Shown: in pieces, positions 1-11,336 of the stretch
Numbering within the stretch: the first letter of the stretch is position 1
Layout: the number at the start of each line of letters is the position of its first letter
Assembly (NCBI GenBank): GCA_949316235.1
Contig: OX438753.1
Coordinates: forward strand, 20,888,801 to 20,952,800
DNA: 64,000 nt
Reading direction: 5' to 3'
DNA from: Oegoconia quadripuncta
Lineage: Eukaryota; Arthropoda; Insecta; Lepidoptera; Autostichidae
Program-made: the position numbers and the translations under genes
Notes under the pieces: generated by a model
Databases searched by the model: none
Told to the model about the DNA's origin: nothing
Seen by the model: the letters and a program-made list of their open reading frames with translations, nothing else

Positions 1-32
1 ATATTTTTTAATTTCTGGGCTAAATCACATAA
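1..32 (-). repeat. MITE-T fragment at the window edge
   Basis: The first ~32 bases match the internal part of the MITE-T copy around 37696-37726 ('ttaatttctgggctaaatca'). The rest of the element is outside the window or deleted. Confidence 0.5.
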
Positions 33-167
33 CAAAAAAAATTAATACTACATAAAAGACTAGAAATTAAAAACAGTGAAAAACCATCCACATATAAAAA
101 AATCCACAAAAGTTAAAATTTCAGTTTACACATTTTATTGTGAACACAAGTGACTAATATAGGGAAA

Positions 168-362
168 GCGTGAATGGAAGGTCGACTAATCAAATGACTG
201 ACGTACTCTTAACAGGTCAGGTATGATCAACCACTAACCGACGAGCGTGTATGAAGTATTTGATGAGACTGGAAGAAGCAAAAGTAGTATGTCAGGATTG
301 TTGCAAGTGGAAATCAATAGTCTCTACCTACCCCAACGGAATACAGGCGTGAGCATATATAT
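168..362 (+). pseudogene. RTE-like reverse transcriptase C-terminal remnant
   Basis: Translating in shifting frames gives a decayed C-terminus: TDVLLTGQV.STTNRR, then LMRLEEAKVVCQD and KWKSIVSTYPNGIQA followed by a stop. The same tail recurs at 21806-22075, 46938-47125, 14340-14452, 59158-59247 and 59938-60033, so it is a repeat family. The link to an RTE-like non-LTR retrotransposon rests on 58145-58352, where the same tail follows a DQIGDLLKK-like RT end. Several frameshifts, so not functional. Confidence 0.55.
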
Positions 363-365
363 GTA

Positions 366-1210
366 TTTGATTTATTTATTTGCTTTTAGGAACACGTACA
401 GCTAATATACAAATATCATATGAACATTGTATAAAAAATTACCTAACCTAACCGCAGTTGCGCTTTTGTATTTTTTTTTAAATTTTTATTCAAATCTATC
501 GTCGAGTCCTATCATTTGACACCCATCTCGATGAGGTGCTGGAATTATTTCTTTGTAAGTTTGATAAAATGTCTTCTAGCATCCGCCATATTGGATTTAT
601 TAACCCTATGATCGGGGATTTGAACGAATCTATCGACACCTCATTTGTCCAAATCAGCTGAGTCGTTTAGGTTGTGGGTTTTAATATAGACGCATGTGAA
701 CACATTACCTTCCTTTTAGCGTCGCCATAGTCGAGTAAAAAGGTTTCAAAATGTAATTTTGTTGTCCAATTATCTATCCTTCATAATCTTTTGAAAAAAC
801 AACAAAGGGCACTGTATAAATACGTTTTATCGGTCAGCCGCTATAGGCGCTAAATTATAAGGAAGGCCGACAGTGAACAAGGTTTGTGCATTTGCCGCAA
901 CAGGGCTTGCCACACCGCCCTCACAGACAATCAAGGGCATTGAAGCCGGGTAATCCATTCCGTAAAATCACCTCCTGCGGACCGAGCCCATTTTAAAATC
1001 CATTAAAACCTCAGTAATCATCGGGGTTTTGGCTTGGACTTATTTGGAATTAAATTTAGAGAAACGTAAGTGAATTAAACGATTCTTGTTAAACAAGAAG
1101 TTGACCGTGTATTTGCTTGAAGATACTATGTTTATATGCTCGGTGTTTCCCCACGAGATAGGGATTGGGTATGGAAGTTAAGGCTCCGGACGTCCAGGAA
1201 TGAAAACGGG
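366..1210. other. No recognisable feature
   Basis: AT-rich sequence with a slightly GC-richer patch at about 840-980. I see no open frame of note, no terminal repeats and no similarity to other parts of the window. Confidence 0.5.
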
Positions 1211-1329
1211 ATTTTTTTTTAACTGGATACTCGTTTGACCACAATCTCACCTGATGGGAAGTGACGATGTGGCCGAAGATGAAGCCCACGATCTCAGTAG
1301 ATGCCTATTCACCCTGCTCTTGAAGATAC
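1211..1329 (-). mobile_element. LINE-B 3' end, 5'-truncated
   Basis: On the minus strand it reads the end of the LINE-B coding region and 3' UTR, including 'catcaggtgagattgtgg', and finishes in a poly-A run (plus-strand T run at 1212-1220). It matches 52230-52353 and 41040-41150. The 5' truncation abuts a MITE-F fragment. Confidence 0.75.
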
Positions 1330-1505
1330 TACCATCAACTTTCCCCAAGGAACCATAGTCGCATTCGATCAAAACATTTTCGATTACCTGCTGAAACCAC
1401 CTTTACTACGGAAGTCCAACTATTTTCGTCTGAATTCGGCTATGGTTGCTAGTGGAAAGTTGTTCGTAATCAGGAGTGGAGTCATCAGACGAAAATTGTT
1501 GGATT
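1330..1505 (+). mobile_element. MITE-F foldback element, fragment
   Basis: Contains the family signatures 'ccccaaggaaccatagtcg', 'gaagtccaacta' and 'gttgttcgtaatcaggagtgg' in the same order as 35449-35640. Outer TIRs are missing. Confidence 0.6.
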
Positions 1506-1849
1506 TAAAATTAGGGCTTTTTAGGGCGACGATATGCCTGTTGGGCTTTTTAAGACTCAAATTTTTAGGGGCAATCAGTCTAAAACGAGAAATTTGACTT
1601 CTAATAAAAAAAATATAATTTAAAAGCTAAGTAACATTTTATTACACGGCTACATACTCGTACTCTATTAAAATGGGTATTTTTTTGAGGAGTTGGTAAC
1701 CCTGTGAAAAGAATAACTTTACTAAATGAAATAAACATTGTACCTTTCGCCTTTTGCATATATTAATTTCTGTCCTGTGTTTGTTTAATGTATATACGGT
1801 TATGATTGAAATATCTCTGACCACTCTATTTTGGATATAGGTTGAGTAT

Positions 1850-2035
1850 GTATAAGAATAAGAATAAGAATAATTTATTTAACCACAGGTAAATTCAGTA
1901 GTTTACAACCGGTAAAATTTTGTAATATTCATTAGAATTTCTAAAAGTACGTTCCCAGCTGATGCTCATGCTAAGCATTAAAAATACTTGTGTTATAAGC
2001 ATCAGCTGCTAACTCCTCAATGGACTCCTAAATTT
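1850..2035 (-). mobile_element. Possible LINE 3' end with AAT-rich tail
   Basis: Begins with repeated 'aagaat' and 'atttatttaacc', which on the minus strand is a simple repeat tail preceded by unique sequence. This is the usual look of a 5'-truncated non-LTR insertion. A similar tail stands at 43375. No coding part is left. Confidence 0.35.
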
Positions 2036-2589
2036 ACATTAATAGAACAAAATCTAAGCAAACCTGTGTTTGTTATCGCCTGTGTGTGAGTATGTATGTA
2101 TGTATAGTAGAAATATCTCTTTATTTGGGATATAGGTCAGTTTATGTATGTATGTATAGTGTGCGAAAAAGGAAAACTTTCCTCCCTTGCTAAAAAAAAT
2201 AGACCCCTATCTCTGACCAGAATATAGCTAGTATGCAGAAACAGGTTAACGGAAAAAAGTTTCGTCTCATACATAATTTGCTGTGTCAAAATCGTTGCCT
2301 TCGAAACTCGTTTGGAAAATCAATTTTCTGTTTTACGACTTTTCTGGATTACATAAAAAAAGTTTGACTCGCAAAATTGCTTAACGGATATTTCTACGAT
2401 GAAGTGAAGCTGTTTTATCAACCTAATTTTTACGATTATACAAGGACCAAAAAGGCAATTTATGTACAGTGTTATACCTGTAAAAGTAACAACATCGACT
2501 ATAGTTTGTTACAATTTGTCTTGTAGACAATATACGTTAATATTTTGCACAATCTAACTGTTCTATAAAGTTATACTTCTACACCTAAA

Positions 2590-2705
2590 GGTTGCGTGGA
2601 AGAGATCGCTCTTAGTGATAAGGCTGCATAATTGTACCATTTTCAGTATTGTGATTAGTAAAATGTGTAATTTCCTTTTTATTTGTATAATAATAATAAA
2701 GTGTA
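2590..2705 (+). mobile_element. RTE-like 3' untranslated end
   Basis: Reads 'tggaagagatcgctcttag', 'tgataaggctgcataattgt' and ends 'aataataataaagtgtacc'. The same string recurs at 28833-28972 (minus), 25148-25305 (minus), 31296-31435, 43645-43725 and 53580-53690 (minus). It is a common lepidopteran LINE 3' end, probably RTE-type. Confidence 0.6.
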
Positions 2706-2977
2706 CCTATTTGTAGTGTATTGTATTGTTAATGGAAACGTTGGAGTCGACTGTACTTGCAATATTGTGGACACCTTTAGTACCCTCGAGTATCTACCAC
2801 TGTTGTTCAATAAAGGAGTTGTAGTCGGAGGAAGGATTTTACGTGCAGTATTGAGTTTTGTGGCATTATCTGGTGTGTTATAGTTAGTCATATTATTACA
2901 AGCCACTATATAGGTATCAATTAAGATATTTTTCCTTTTCGAAAGTGGTGGTAGTGTATACAGACTTCATTTTATTA

Positions 2978-3030
2978 ACCGACTTCAAAAATGGAGATTC
3001 TATCTTCCTCTGTATGTATTTTTCTTTATG
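2978..3030 (+). repeat. 'Accgacttcaaaaa' repeat, 5' part, interrupted
   Basis: Starts 'accgacttcaaaaatgg' and continues at 3615 after a MITE-T insertion. The same repeat appears uninterrupted at 36868-37100 and reversed at 57845-58035. Confidence 0.55.
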
Positions 3031-3032
3031 TA

Positions 3033-3612
3033 TTAGGTCCTTACCTATGAAATTGGCCTTTTGTATGCAGAATTTCATTAAGACTGTTATCTCCATACAA
3101 ACATTTTTGATTTATTTTTTGGGAACGGCAAGTCCAAATTTAGCTATACTTTTTTTTTTTGTATATGAGAGGCCGGCAAACGAGCATGCGGGTCACCTGA
3201 TGGAAAGCAATCAGCGCCGCCCATGGACACCCGCAACACTAAAAGGGTCACAGATGCGTTGCCGGCCTTTGAGGAAGGTGTAGGCTCGTTTACTTAGAGA
3301 AAGGTGTAAACTTTGTGTGTATTATCGGATAACATCAAGTTAAGTATAGGCAGCGTTAATTTTTAAAAGTAACCGCTTTATAAAAGTTTCAGCGAATCTA
3401 AGAAATGATTATGGGAAGCACATGAAAAGAGCTCTGTTAAAATTTTTTTTATTATGTGAAGTAGCCCAGAAATTAAAAAATTGAAATAATATTGAAATAA
3501 TATTCCATTTTCCAAATAAAAAACAAATTTGGACATATCTTTGAAAATCGCAGGAATTGGTACATATGATTAACGAAGAAAAAAAACTCCAATTTCATAG
3601 GTAAAGACCCAA
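3033..3612 (+). mobile_element. MITE-T copy carrying a nested LINE-A insertion
   Basis: Left end TTAGGTCCTTACCTATGAAA and right end complementary to TTGGGTCTTTACCTATGAAA, with TA on both sides (3031-3032, 3613-3614). It interrupts the 'accgacttcaaaaa' repeat. It aligns with 19053-19464 except for an extra block at 3151-3292, which is a LINE-A 3' end. TA target and short TIRs suggest a nonautonomous Tc1/mariner-type MITE of about 420 bp. Confidence 0.75.
3151..3292 (-). mobile_element. LINE-A 3' end inserted in MITE-T
   Basis: Minus strand reads the terminal ORF codons (ending [16 protein letters not shown], here decayed), then 'catcaggtgacccgcatgc', 'tcatatac' and a poly-A. The uninterrupted MITE-T at 19158 shows the pre-insertion state. 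Confidence 0.8.
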
Positions 3613-3614
3613 TA

Positions 3615-3760
3615 TATTCACAAATATTATCGTCAATTGTTAACCGATTTTGATGATAATTTTTTTGTTTACCTTATTTTGGTCAAAATCTGGTGATGCA
3701 CTCCGGAGATAGAGAATGAAATCTTACTGAAATCTGTTGTATTACCAATTTTTGGCGGTT
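3615..3760 (+). repeat. 'Accgacttcaaaaa' repeat, 3' part
   Basis: Contains 'ttgttaaccgattttgatga' and 'ggtgatgcactccggagata', matching 36945-37060. It resumes right after the MITE-T at 3033-3612. Confidence 0.55.
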
Positions 3761-5308
3761 CAATAATTTATTTCCAATAGATTTAAATTCACATTCACTG
3801 GTGTCTAAAGCGATTTCCTATTCTACGTCTAATCTCTAAAATGTTGACGTTTCTAAAATTTGAAGTTTACTCTAAATCAATTCAATTTAGATTTCCTACT
3901 AAACCTACTTCAGAAAGCCATCTGAGACATATTATTAGCGAAATTTAGTCGCCATCTAAAATTATAACGTTTAAAATTACGGAGTAGGTTTTCCAGATAT
4001 ATTGGGCTATCTACAGCTCAAAAAGTATGCACTTTATATAAAAGTCTTTTGTAGGTGTACAAAATTTTGAATTTAAGGCCGCAGTGAAAAATAAAGCCAT
4101 TTTTTAAATATTTTTTTTAAATCTAATTTTTTTAAAACCATTAAATATCATATCAATCTCATTGTATTGTAATCTCCATCTTTGATTGTAATCTAAAACC
4201 TAAAATTATTTTGATAGATTACAACTTTTTTAAAAGAGTGTTGCCATTTTCCCAGTATCGACAAAGAAACGTAATTAACCAAAGCCAAATTCGGAGTCAA
4301 TACCGAAAGCCAACTTGAATTATAAAATACGGTAAATGAATTCCATATTTTAAATAATTGATTAACAAACTTTTAAAAAACTTGATCTGAAGAAAAATAT
4401 CTGATTTTGACTATGGCAATACAGTAATCAATTCAATTTAGGCGTACATAAGATATGTCAAAACCATCTCTAAATTTAGCGATATCATTTAGAGCATATA
4501 TATATATATATATAAAGAATATATATATATTAGGAAATGCATTTAAAATTAGAGATTTTTAGATTTAGGTTAGTTTAACGACTGCACGCCAGAATCGACA
4601 CAAATAATTAGTATTACGCCTTCTTTGAAATTTAGCAACAGAAGTTATTTTTGCTCTTTAGTTATTTTTGGTAGGATAGTATTCTCAAAGTTCTCAAAAT
4701 CATAAATATTACATTAATTCCCGTATGTTTAGTGTATGCATTTAGTACAGAGCGAGTTAATAACGTATGAGAAAAGTTTTCGCATTAAACATTTGCTCTG
4801 TATTCTCGAAACACCATCTGAAAACAGTTTATCATAACGAGTTGCAACTTTGATGTAGACCTTTGTAACTGAGTCTCTATCGATCGCCTGTTAGTCAATT
4901 TAACTGCATTAAAGTATACCTACTGCACCTGCGTCGAGAATTCTCATTTGCAACTGACCCATGCTAGCATTCACCAACTTTTATATCTAGTCGTGTTCAA
5001 AAATGTGGACTTTAGATAGATGGAAATGGTAACATTGATGGTACAAGTACTTACATTATTACCAATTCGCTACTGTACATAGACCCCCCTAAAGTGTGCC
5101 ACCGCGCCCAAAGTTTTACTTCACAATCAGTTTTTAAATATCGGCTTTTCACTATACGTCTAACTAGAGTCTGACAAATCTTTATCATTATTGTCATCGC
5201 AATAACCAAGCCAACCAATCATTAGAATCGTAAAGTTACGTAATAAGTGATGTAAAGGAATCCGATTTCTCGCAGACCCTTATACAATATTACTATTAAT
5301 GACGTATC
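3761..5308. other. AT-rich stretch without a gene; (AT)n at 4497-4531
   Basis: Contains many short 'tctaaa/tttaga' words in both orientations between 3800 and 4560 and an AT dinucleotide run near 4500. No terminal repeats or coding potential that I can defend. Confidence 0.4.
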
Positions 5309-5390
5309 CACTGAGACGTGGTCTCTCGCTATGGGTCTCATAAAAAAGCTCAAGGTTGCGCAACGTGCATGGACAGGCATTTCACTATAT
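5309..5390 (+). pseudogene. RTE-like RT C-terminal fragment
   Basis: Plus strand encodes TETWSLAMGLIKKLKVAQRAW. This is the conserved 'YG.ETWSLT...RKL.V.QRAMER' tail of an RTE-like or related non-LTR reverse transcriptase. Cognate fragments are at 14915-15010 and 15470-15575. It is followed directly by a SINE-A tail. Confidence 0.6.
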
Positions 5391-5553
5391 GGTAATATCA
5401 TTGTTGTGTTCCGGTTGTTAAAGATAAGATAGCCAGTCCCCCAAATGTGTTGGGGTTTCCGGGTCAGTACGCTTACACCTTCGACCTCATTTTCACTTAA
5501 CATCAGGTTGAGGTCAAGAACCAATTGTGCATAAAAAAAAAACAAAAAAAAAA
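5391..5553 (+). mobile_element. SINE-A 3' fragment
   Basis: Matches the SINE-A tail from 'cattgttgtgttccggttg' through 'gtgcataaaaaaaa'. The tRNA-like head is missing. Confidence 0.85.
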
Positions 5554-6004
5554 CCTTCAGCCACCATCAAAAACTTGTATTTCATTATGTAACATATGTT
5601 TTCCATTTACGCTATGTTCTCTAAGTCCGATTTACGTACCTACCCTCAGAAATGACCCGGCCAAAGTTACGTCTATTTGTCTTGACCCCACTTCTTCTCA
5701 CAGTTGAGCGAATGGCCGATCTCCCTGTGATTTTGCTCCCGGAAAGTTTTAGTGAAAACGCTCCCGATTCATTGACTCAGAAGTCTGCTTCCTGTGTTGG
5801 GCAAATCTACACTTTATTTGATTTGTTAACAAGTATTTGATTTGCAGCACGATAGTCGTTAGACGACGAAATGTGAATACGTTTCTGGATTCTGAACAAA
5901 TAAATAATCTATTTTGGAGAACTGTCAGTGAAGCTGAAAATCTACATCGCATCTTAGTAAAGTAGGAAGAAATCGCGGCACAAATTTTCGATTTCGAATA
6001 AAAA
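5554..6004. other. No recognisable feature
   Basis: Short open frames only; no repeat match within the window. Confidence 0.4.
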
Positions 6005-6663
6005 TTATGTTCGGAATAAGCTTTGACATATGGATTTATTTAATTTGCTTTTAGCGTCGCTCATGTGTCCGTCCGTCTGGCTGTCTGTCCGTCCGTCGTC
6101 TGTCATAAGCTTTAGCAGCTTAACCGTTGAAGCTACAGTCTTTGTATTTGAATCAAAGGTGTGTCTTGCTGACCCAAAGCCAGGTAAAGTGTACAAAAAT
6201 AATTTTAAATATTTTAGAGCGAGTCAGCCATAAATGTGAAGCGGGGCGGGAAAATATTTTTTTTTTACCCAAATGTGTGGGATATCATTATTTAGAATTT
6301 GTTATGTAGAAAAAGACTGTATTTTGTTTAAAAAAATATTATTATTTAAGCCGTCTAAGTCGTTTTTTTTAAAAATTTTGTACCGAAGGACTTTTTAACT
6401 TCCAATTGACCCATGAACTAAAATTTTCATGATAATGTTTGTTATTACGTATACTTTACCAACAAATAGCAATATATTGATAAATCTGAAGTTATATTTG
6501 ATATTTCTTAATTTTCCAACCAACTTAATTTTGCGGTCAAAAGCGTTTCTTACATAACGTCACTAACTTTATCCCAAATGGGGTGTTTAGAAGACGGCGT
6601 ATATTCTATATATGGTACGGAACCCTACATGTGGGAAGTCCGACACGCACTTGGCCGGTTTTT
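6005..6663 (+). repeat. Lepidopteran interspersed repeat ending 'cgcacttggccggtttttt'
   Basis: Contains a gtcc-rich patch (6065-6105) and finishes 'acggaaccctacatgtggga', then 'ccgacacgcacttggccgg' and T-rich sequence. I recognise the 3' portion as a widespread insect/lepidopteran repeat of unsettled class. No protein similarity. Confidence 0.5.
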
Positions 6664-6944
6664 TGTAAAATATATGGCTATTACGGTTGTACACACGGCC
6701 GTGTGACGACCGTTACACTTCCAGTATAAGATAGTCTCCCTGCGTGCACATTACCAGTAATCTGACGCGCCCAGTTTACATTGTAGTATTGCCGTCATCG
6801 TGTCATTACCATGTGCAAGAGAGAAACAACATGCCCCGTCATGTGGCTATTTACTTTATAAAGCTATTTTAGCATTGTTGTGATAATTTTTATCCATTTA
6901 TTTCAAGTAATAAACAGAATCATTTTCCTGCAACTGTTGATTAC

Positions 6945-6988
6945 GCTGACAGAGTCACAAACTACTACACCAATCGGTCGTCCCGTAT
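6945..6988 (-). mobile_element. SINE-B' head fragment
   Basis: Minus strand reads 'cgaccgattggtgtagt' followed by the start of the tRNA-like region, as at 21140-21187. Confidence 0.6.
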
Positions 6989-7001
6989 ATATTCCTATAC
7001 G

Positions 7002-7077
7002 ATAAATCAATAGTTGCAGGTTCAAATCCCGCGTGGAGTAAATATTTGTCTGTTGAATACGAACAGTTATCTTAACC
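7002..7077 (+). mobile_element. SINE-B' copy, 5' part, interrupted
   Basis: Contains a B-box-like 'gcaggttcaaatcccgcg' and then the SINE-B' body. The copy appears to be split by an RTE-like 3' end and to resume at 7196. Confidence 0.5.
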
Positions 7078-7195
7078 CACAAGTTGCCTGGAGATTTTAG
7101 TGATAAGGCCGCCGAATTGTACTATTTCCTTTTTTATTTATCCTTGTATTATATTTATTATTGTTGTGCAATAATGAATATTTTGTTTGTTTGTT
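7078..7195 (+). mobile_element. RTE-like 3' end within SINE-B'
   Basis: Reads 'aagttgcctggagatttta', 'gtgataaggccgccgaattg' and ends near 'gtgcaataatga'. It interrupts the SINE-B' copy, so it is the younger insertion. Confidence 0.5.
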
Positions 7196-7315
7196 TGCTA
7201 TTTATACAAATATTTATTTATTTAACGGTAATCTAGTATTCTAGTACAAGCTTTGCTTAGTTTGGGACTAGATGATTGGTGTAGCACCCGAAATATTTAT
7301 TTATTTATATATTCT
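7196..7315 (+). mobile_element. SINE-B' copy, 3' part
   Basis: Contains 'tacaagctttgcttagtttg' and 'ggactagatgattggtgtag', the reverse of 20975-21030, and ends in TTTA repeats. Confidence 0.6.
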
Positions 7316-7585
7316 GACAGTGAAATAATACAATAAAATAAAATTGTTCAGATAAGAATACTTTTTAGGGGTAAGTTGACGTATTTGCTTTCTAAAACAT
7401 ACATGTAATTTAGTAAAACTATAATGTTCCCAGGCTCCTGAAAAGGCGAAATTCGAGGAACAACTAGCCCTGGGGCAAGGAAACTTTTCGGCAGCGTTGA
7501 TATACGAGTACACACAGTACATGCAGCAAAACTGAGTCTACTCCTACTCAGTATCTCAATCCGCATGTGTACTATCACATTTTTT

Positions 7586-7738
7586 TATTTTTTTTTTTAT
7601 TTATGATTGACTGGATTCGCGTTTGACCATCACCTGATGGAAAGTAATGATGTGGTCGAAGATGAAGCACGCGATCCCAGTAAATGCCTATTCACTCTGC
7701 TCTTAAAGATCCCAAGGTTGTAGGATTCAGGAAAGCAT
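7586..7738 (-). mobile_element. LINE-B 3' end, 5'-truncated
   Basis: Same tail as 41040-41190 with a poly-A (T run on plus). The minus strand reads through the LINE-B terminal codons (decayed) to 'atcacctgatgg' complement. Confidence 0.75.
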
Positions 7739-8039
7739 ACGCTGCTTACACCAATAGCGTTGTTGCCTCCGTTCTGTTGCCAATCTACGTGGCAAACTTA
7801 GAAGTGCGTAAAGCAGGCTTCATTAACTATGAAAATTTGTCATAGACTAACCAAAATATCATCAAGCTCTGTAGGAAGTAAACCGTAAAAAAGTTGAGAG
7901 AACTTGTAACCAGCTCCTCAAATAGACCCGCTAGTCTCCAGTATGCCAAGAACTTAATACAGGTGCGGTATTCAGTGACTTCCAGCGATGTCCAGTATGA
8001 AAACGTCATATTGCCATGCGGGTGATGAGTCAACCAATC

Positions 8040-9040
8040 GCATCGATCAACGAAATTACATAATAACCACACAGGGCATCGTACGGATGGCCTCAATTTC
8101 TATAGACCAATAACGATCCTGGCAGCTTTGGGTAAGCTGTTGATGAGGCTTATTGTTCCCGTCTGCTTCTTAACGGTCTAAGCGTCATTCTATTTTAGTT
8201 TGTCCCTAGATAAATAGGGAGTGGTTGCAGTAATGACCACAAGAAATTACAGTAGTCAACAGTCAAATATATCTTAGGGATTTTGGACAATGCATGGTGG
8301 TCTATGATAACGCTTAAGTTGAAGGCCATGTGCTGCTTTAGAAACACAGAAGGCTCGTGTGTACTATAGTAGATACTCATATGAGACTGTCCTCAGGGGT
8401 CTTCTGTGCTTGGGCCGCTAATATGAAATGTGAATTTCGAACTGCATGAAGCTATACTTTACGAGTTTCTCAATTGTTGGCTTACGCAAACGACAGCCTA
8501 CTTGTGATAAGTACTTACGTGCCTTCCTGGACAGTTCGGTGTGGATATGGCGTAGTTGATCAAGGCTTGGGGACAGAAACAGACTGAACTTCGTTCCCAA
8601 TAAGACCCTGCAACTGTTACTCAAGAGTGACTTCAAACATCTGCCCCACATCCGCTTCAAAGGTCAATCAAGACAAAACTCCATGTCACTTACTTGGAAT
8701 CCCATTTACTGAACACACTCACTTAATTAAAAACTGCTCCAAGTAGAACTTTTATGGTTTTCAAGACATCAAGGTGGATTGATTTACACACACTTTACAT
8801 CAATACAAGATCATCTGTATGGCCAAAGTGCCTTCCTAGGTGGACAGGGACACTATGTCTGCCGAGCGTTATTGCTTGATGCAGTTTAAAAGTGGTACCG
8901 CTAATCATGTGTAGAGCTTGCAGAACTACCAGTACAGTTGCTCTCCCAATATTAGCAAGGCTATGGTCAATAGACTTGGAAACCCAAGCGCGCGCCATTT
9001 ACTGCCGTTTATACCGCCTCGTGTTGACCGACTTAAAATA
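8040..9040 (+). pseudogene. Decayed R1-like non-LTR reverse transcriptase
   Basis: The remnant can be followed only by changing frame. At about 8080 it reads GLNFYRPITILAALGKLLMR, the start of an R1/Jockey-type RT domain. At about 8388 it reads CPQGSSVLGPLI, the 'PQGS..GP' RT block. At about 8470 it reads LAYANDSLLVI, the catalytic YADD box with its first aspartate changed to asparagine. At about 8590 it reads LQLLLKSDFK and PHIRFKGQS, typical of R1-type proteins after the RT core. At about 8910 it reads CRACRTTSTVALPILARL and then DLETQARA, the C-terminal region. Many frameshifts and stops and the altered catalytic site make it dead. The 5' end, including endonuclease and gag-like ORF, is absent. 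R1-like is the best fit, but a related clade is possible. Confidence 0.75.
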
Positions 9041-9952
9041 GACAACCTTTTCCATTCCATCTTGGGTAAAAATATCATTATTTTCTTGTCTGCAAAAACA
9101 TAGAAACTTCTAAACTCGTATTTAATAAGGTCAGAAATAACTAAATAAAGCACCCAATTTTGTATAGTCGCAACTCTTCAGAACAAAGATCTTTCTGAAG
9201 TTTAAAAGTAAGCAACTTTGAAAATGTTTCCTCGCCTTGCTGATTACTTCCCAACTAGCGATAGTATGGGCCAGGGGAACTCTCGAAATGTATACACCTA
9301 ACTTTTGCCATATTACTGCCATGTAGGAAATTTGCTCGCGAAGTCCTATCAAGCTACAGCTTAACTGGATGAATTCGAGCGAGTGTAAAATTCGATCAGT
9401 GAAAGGTATATCTAGCATAAAGTACTTCAACAAACAAGACGGAATATATATCTTTCCAGTACATTCTTAGATATATTTTGTTAGAAAATTCTTGTTTGAC
9501 GTGGTTTATGTCTATCGTGTGATTAGATTACATACCTGAGGCGAATCTCATTGACTGATAATTTACGATCAATACGTAGACTTGGCCCTTTGTTTGCGGT
9601 CACGAAGTTGCCCATGGGAAATTAGGACCCAATAGCTAAAGTGTGTAGGGTACGAACGACTACCTAGCACTGTACTTAAACGCTCATAAGTATAGTTTCT
9701 TTTGCTACTACAACTATTGAAGAGTTATTTTTATAATTTGAAGAAAATTGTTGAATTATAAAATTTTGTAATTTTTGCAGAATAAACTTCTAACTTCAAG
9801 CATTACATGACATCATTTGTTGAATATCAATGTAAATATATTGGAAATAGTATGTAATAGGATTTATGCATTTATTAAATAATAATAATAAAATAGATTA
9901 TTACATAGCCAAACAAGATATAGATAGCCTCCTGGGTGAAACCGTTTCCTTG
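9041..9952. other. No recognisable feature
   Basis: Open frames up to 100 codons on the minus strand (9131-9433) show no motif I know. The stretch may include further eroded LINE sequence. Confidence 0.35.
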
Positions 9953-10077
9953 CTACGAGAGGATATTTATTTAACTACTGTTATGTGTTAGCGAGTGTGT
10001 TTTGAATGTGAGTGTGACAAGTGAGACAAGAATGTGTCAGGTTGACAAAATACTGTGTAATTTAGGAATGTGATACA
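9953..10077 (+). repeat. Direct repeat, copy 1 ('tgttagcgagtgtgttttga')
   Basis: Nearly identical to 11403-11533 ('tacgagaggatatttattta', 'gtgtcaggttgacaaaatac'). Both copies lead into the same downstream 'ttatcccaaatggggtgg' repeat. Confidence 0.8.
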
Positions 10078-10130
10078 CACATAACGTCACGACATTTATC
10101 CCAAATGGGGTGGTCTGAGATATCCCTCTT
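10078..10130 (+). repeat. 'Ttatcccaaatggggtgg' repeat, 5' fragment
   Basis: Matches the start of the fuller copy at 11626-11890; truncated after 'gagatatcc'. Confidence 0.7.
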
Positions 10131-10585
10131 AGTTTTCATACTTCCACTCTCAGTTTTCTTTTCTTTTTTCATTTTTATGCTTGTTCCCGCGCGCATCCTC
10201 GGTGATAGCTGAAAATCAGTACTTGCTCGTTCACTGAGCATTTTTAATGCACTGAGCTATGACCTTGTTGCATGACTGTTGCACACATGCCTACATATCG
10301 ACAGGTCTTGAAGGTATTGGGAAAAATTTAATTGTTATGGTATATTTGTTTACATCTGTTTGTATTTGTTAAATTGTGTGACTTGTTGTTGTTTTCAAGA
10401 ATGTTTGTTTTTTATTTGTTAATGTAGTATTTATGTTTCTCTCTTGTATGTGTGCCAGTTTATGCAATAAACTTTTTATCTGTCTGTCTATCTAAGATGG
10501 TTAGAAGAGATATGTAGGGACATCAGTGAGTACCTACTGATCCAATCCAGACTAACAACATTCAGACCCTGAACTAGGAATTTTA

Positions 10586-10890
10586 TGCACAACGGGTTGG
10601 TACTTAACCTCAATCACACCTGAAGATGAGGTCGAACGTGGAAGCGTACTGACCCGGAAACCCCAACACATTTGGAGGACTGGCTATCTTATCTCTGACA
10701 ACCGGAACACAACAATGCTATTAACATTGCTGCTTGGCGGCAGATTTTAGATAAGATGGTGGTAACTAGCCAGGTATTTAAAATGCCCTACGACCAACCA
10801 AACCGAGTACAAAGTTAAACATGTACCCCGCTGAGGATCGAATCCGCGACCTCCGAATCGTAATCGTAAACCCAAAACAACATTGAGCAT
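10586..10890 (-). mobile_element. SINE-A, near full length
   Basis: Minus strand runs from the tRNA-like head (damaged, with an internal duplication around 'cgtaatcgtaa') with B-box 'cgcggattcgatcc' to the tail 'gttgtgcat'. Pol III-transcribed SINE remnant. Confidence 0.85.
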
Positions 10891-10975
10891 TGCTGATAGG
10901 TGAAGGACTGGATTAGTAGTTGTTTTAGGCTTACATGCTAATATTATAAATTACTAGATTCCCAACACTAGTGTA

Positions 10976-11336
10976 AAGGTCTTAGCATACGTGACGGGTA
11001 ATTTCTCGCACGGAACGGGAGACGGGACAGGTATAGTTCCTAACGTGAAAGTGGTTTTAAAACATACGTACAGGACGGTGTTCAACGATAGTCGTGCTAG
11101 TGCTGCAACCATATTTCAGCACAAAATGTTCGATTTTACTTTTGAAGAACTAGCAATGGTTGCCGTAGTATTAGATGAAGAAGATGCCATAACGATGTTT
11201 TTTCTATTGCCGTCCCGTTCCGCCCGTGTTTCTCGCCACGTGTATTTTATTGCTATGTTTTTAAATGCAACGATGTCAAAAAATCGTCCCGTTCCGTCCG
11301 GCACGAGAATAAACACGTCACGTATGCTAAGACCTT
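10976..11336. mobile_element. 361-bp TIR element (nonautonomous DNA transposon)
   Basis: Perfect 21-bp inverted ends start AAGGTCTTAGCATACGTGAC, continuing imperfectly for about 25 more bases. The element is flanked by TA at 10974-10975 and 11337-11338. Most of it is open on the plus strand (10991-11365, 124 codons), but the frame leaves the element at its right end. On the minus strand a short frame begins MASSSSNTTATIASSS. No transposase motif is visible. TA flanks suggest mariner-like or an ISL2EU-like group. Confidence 0.7.
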
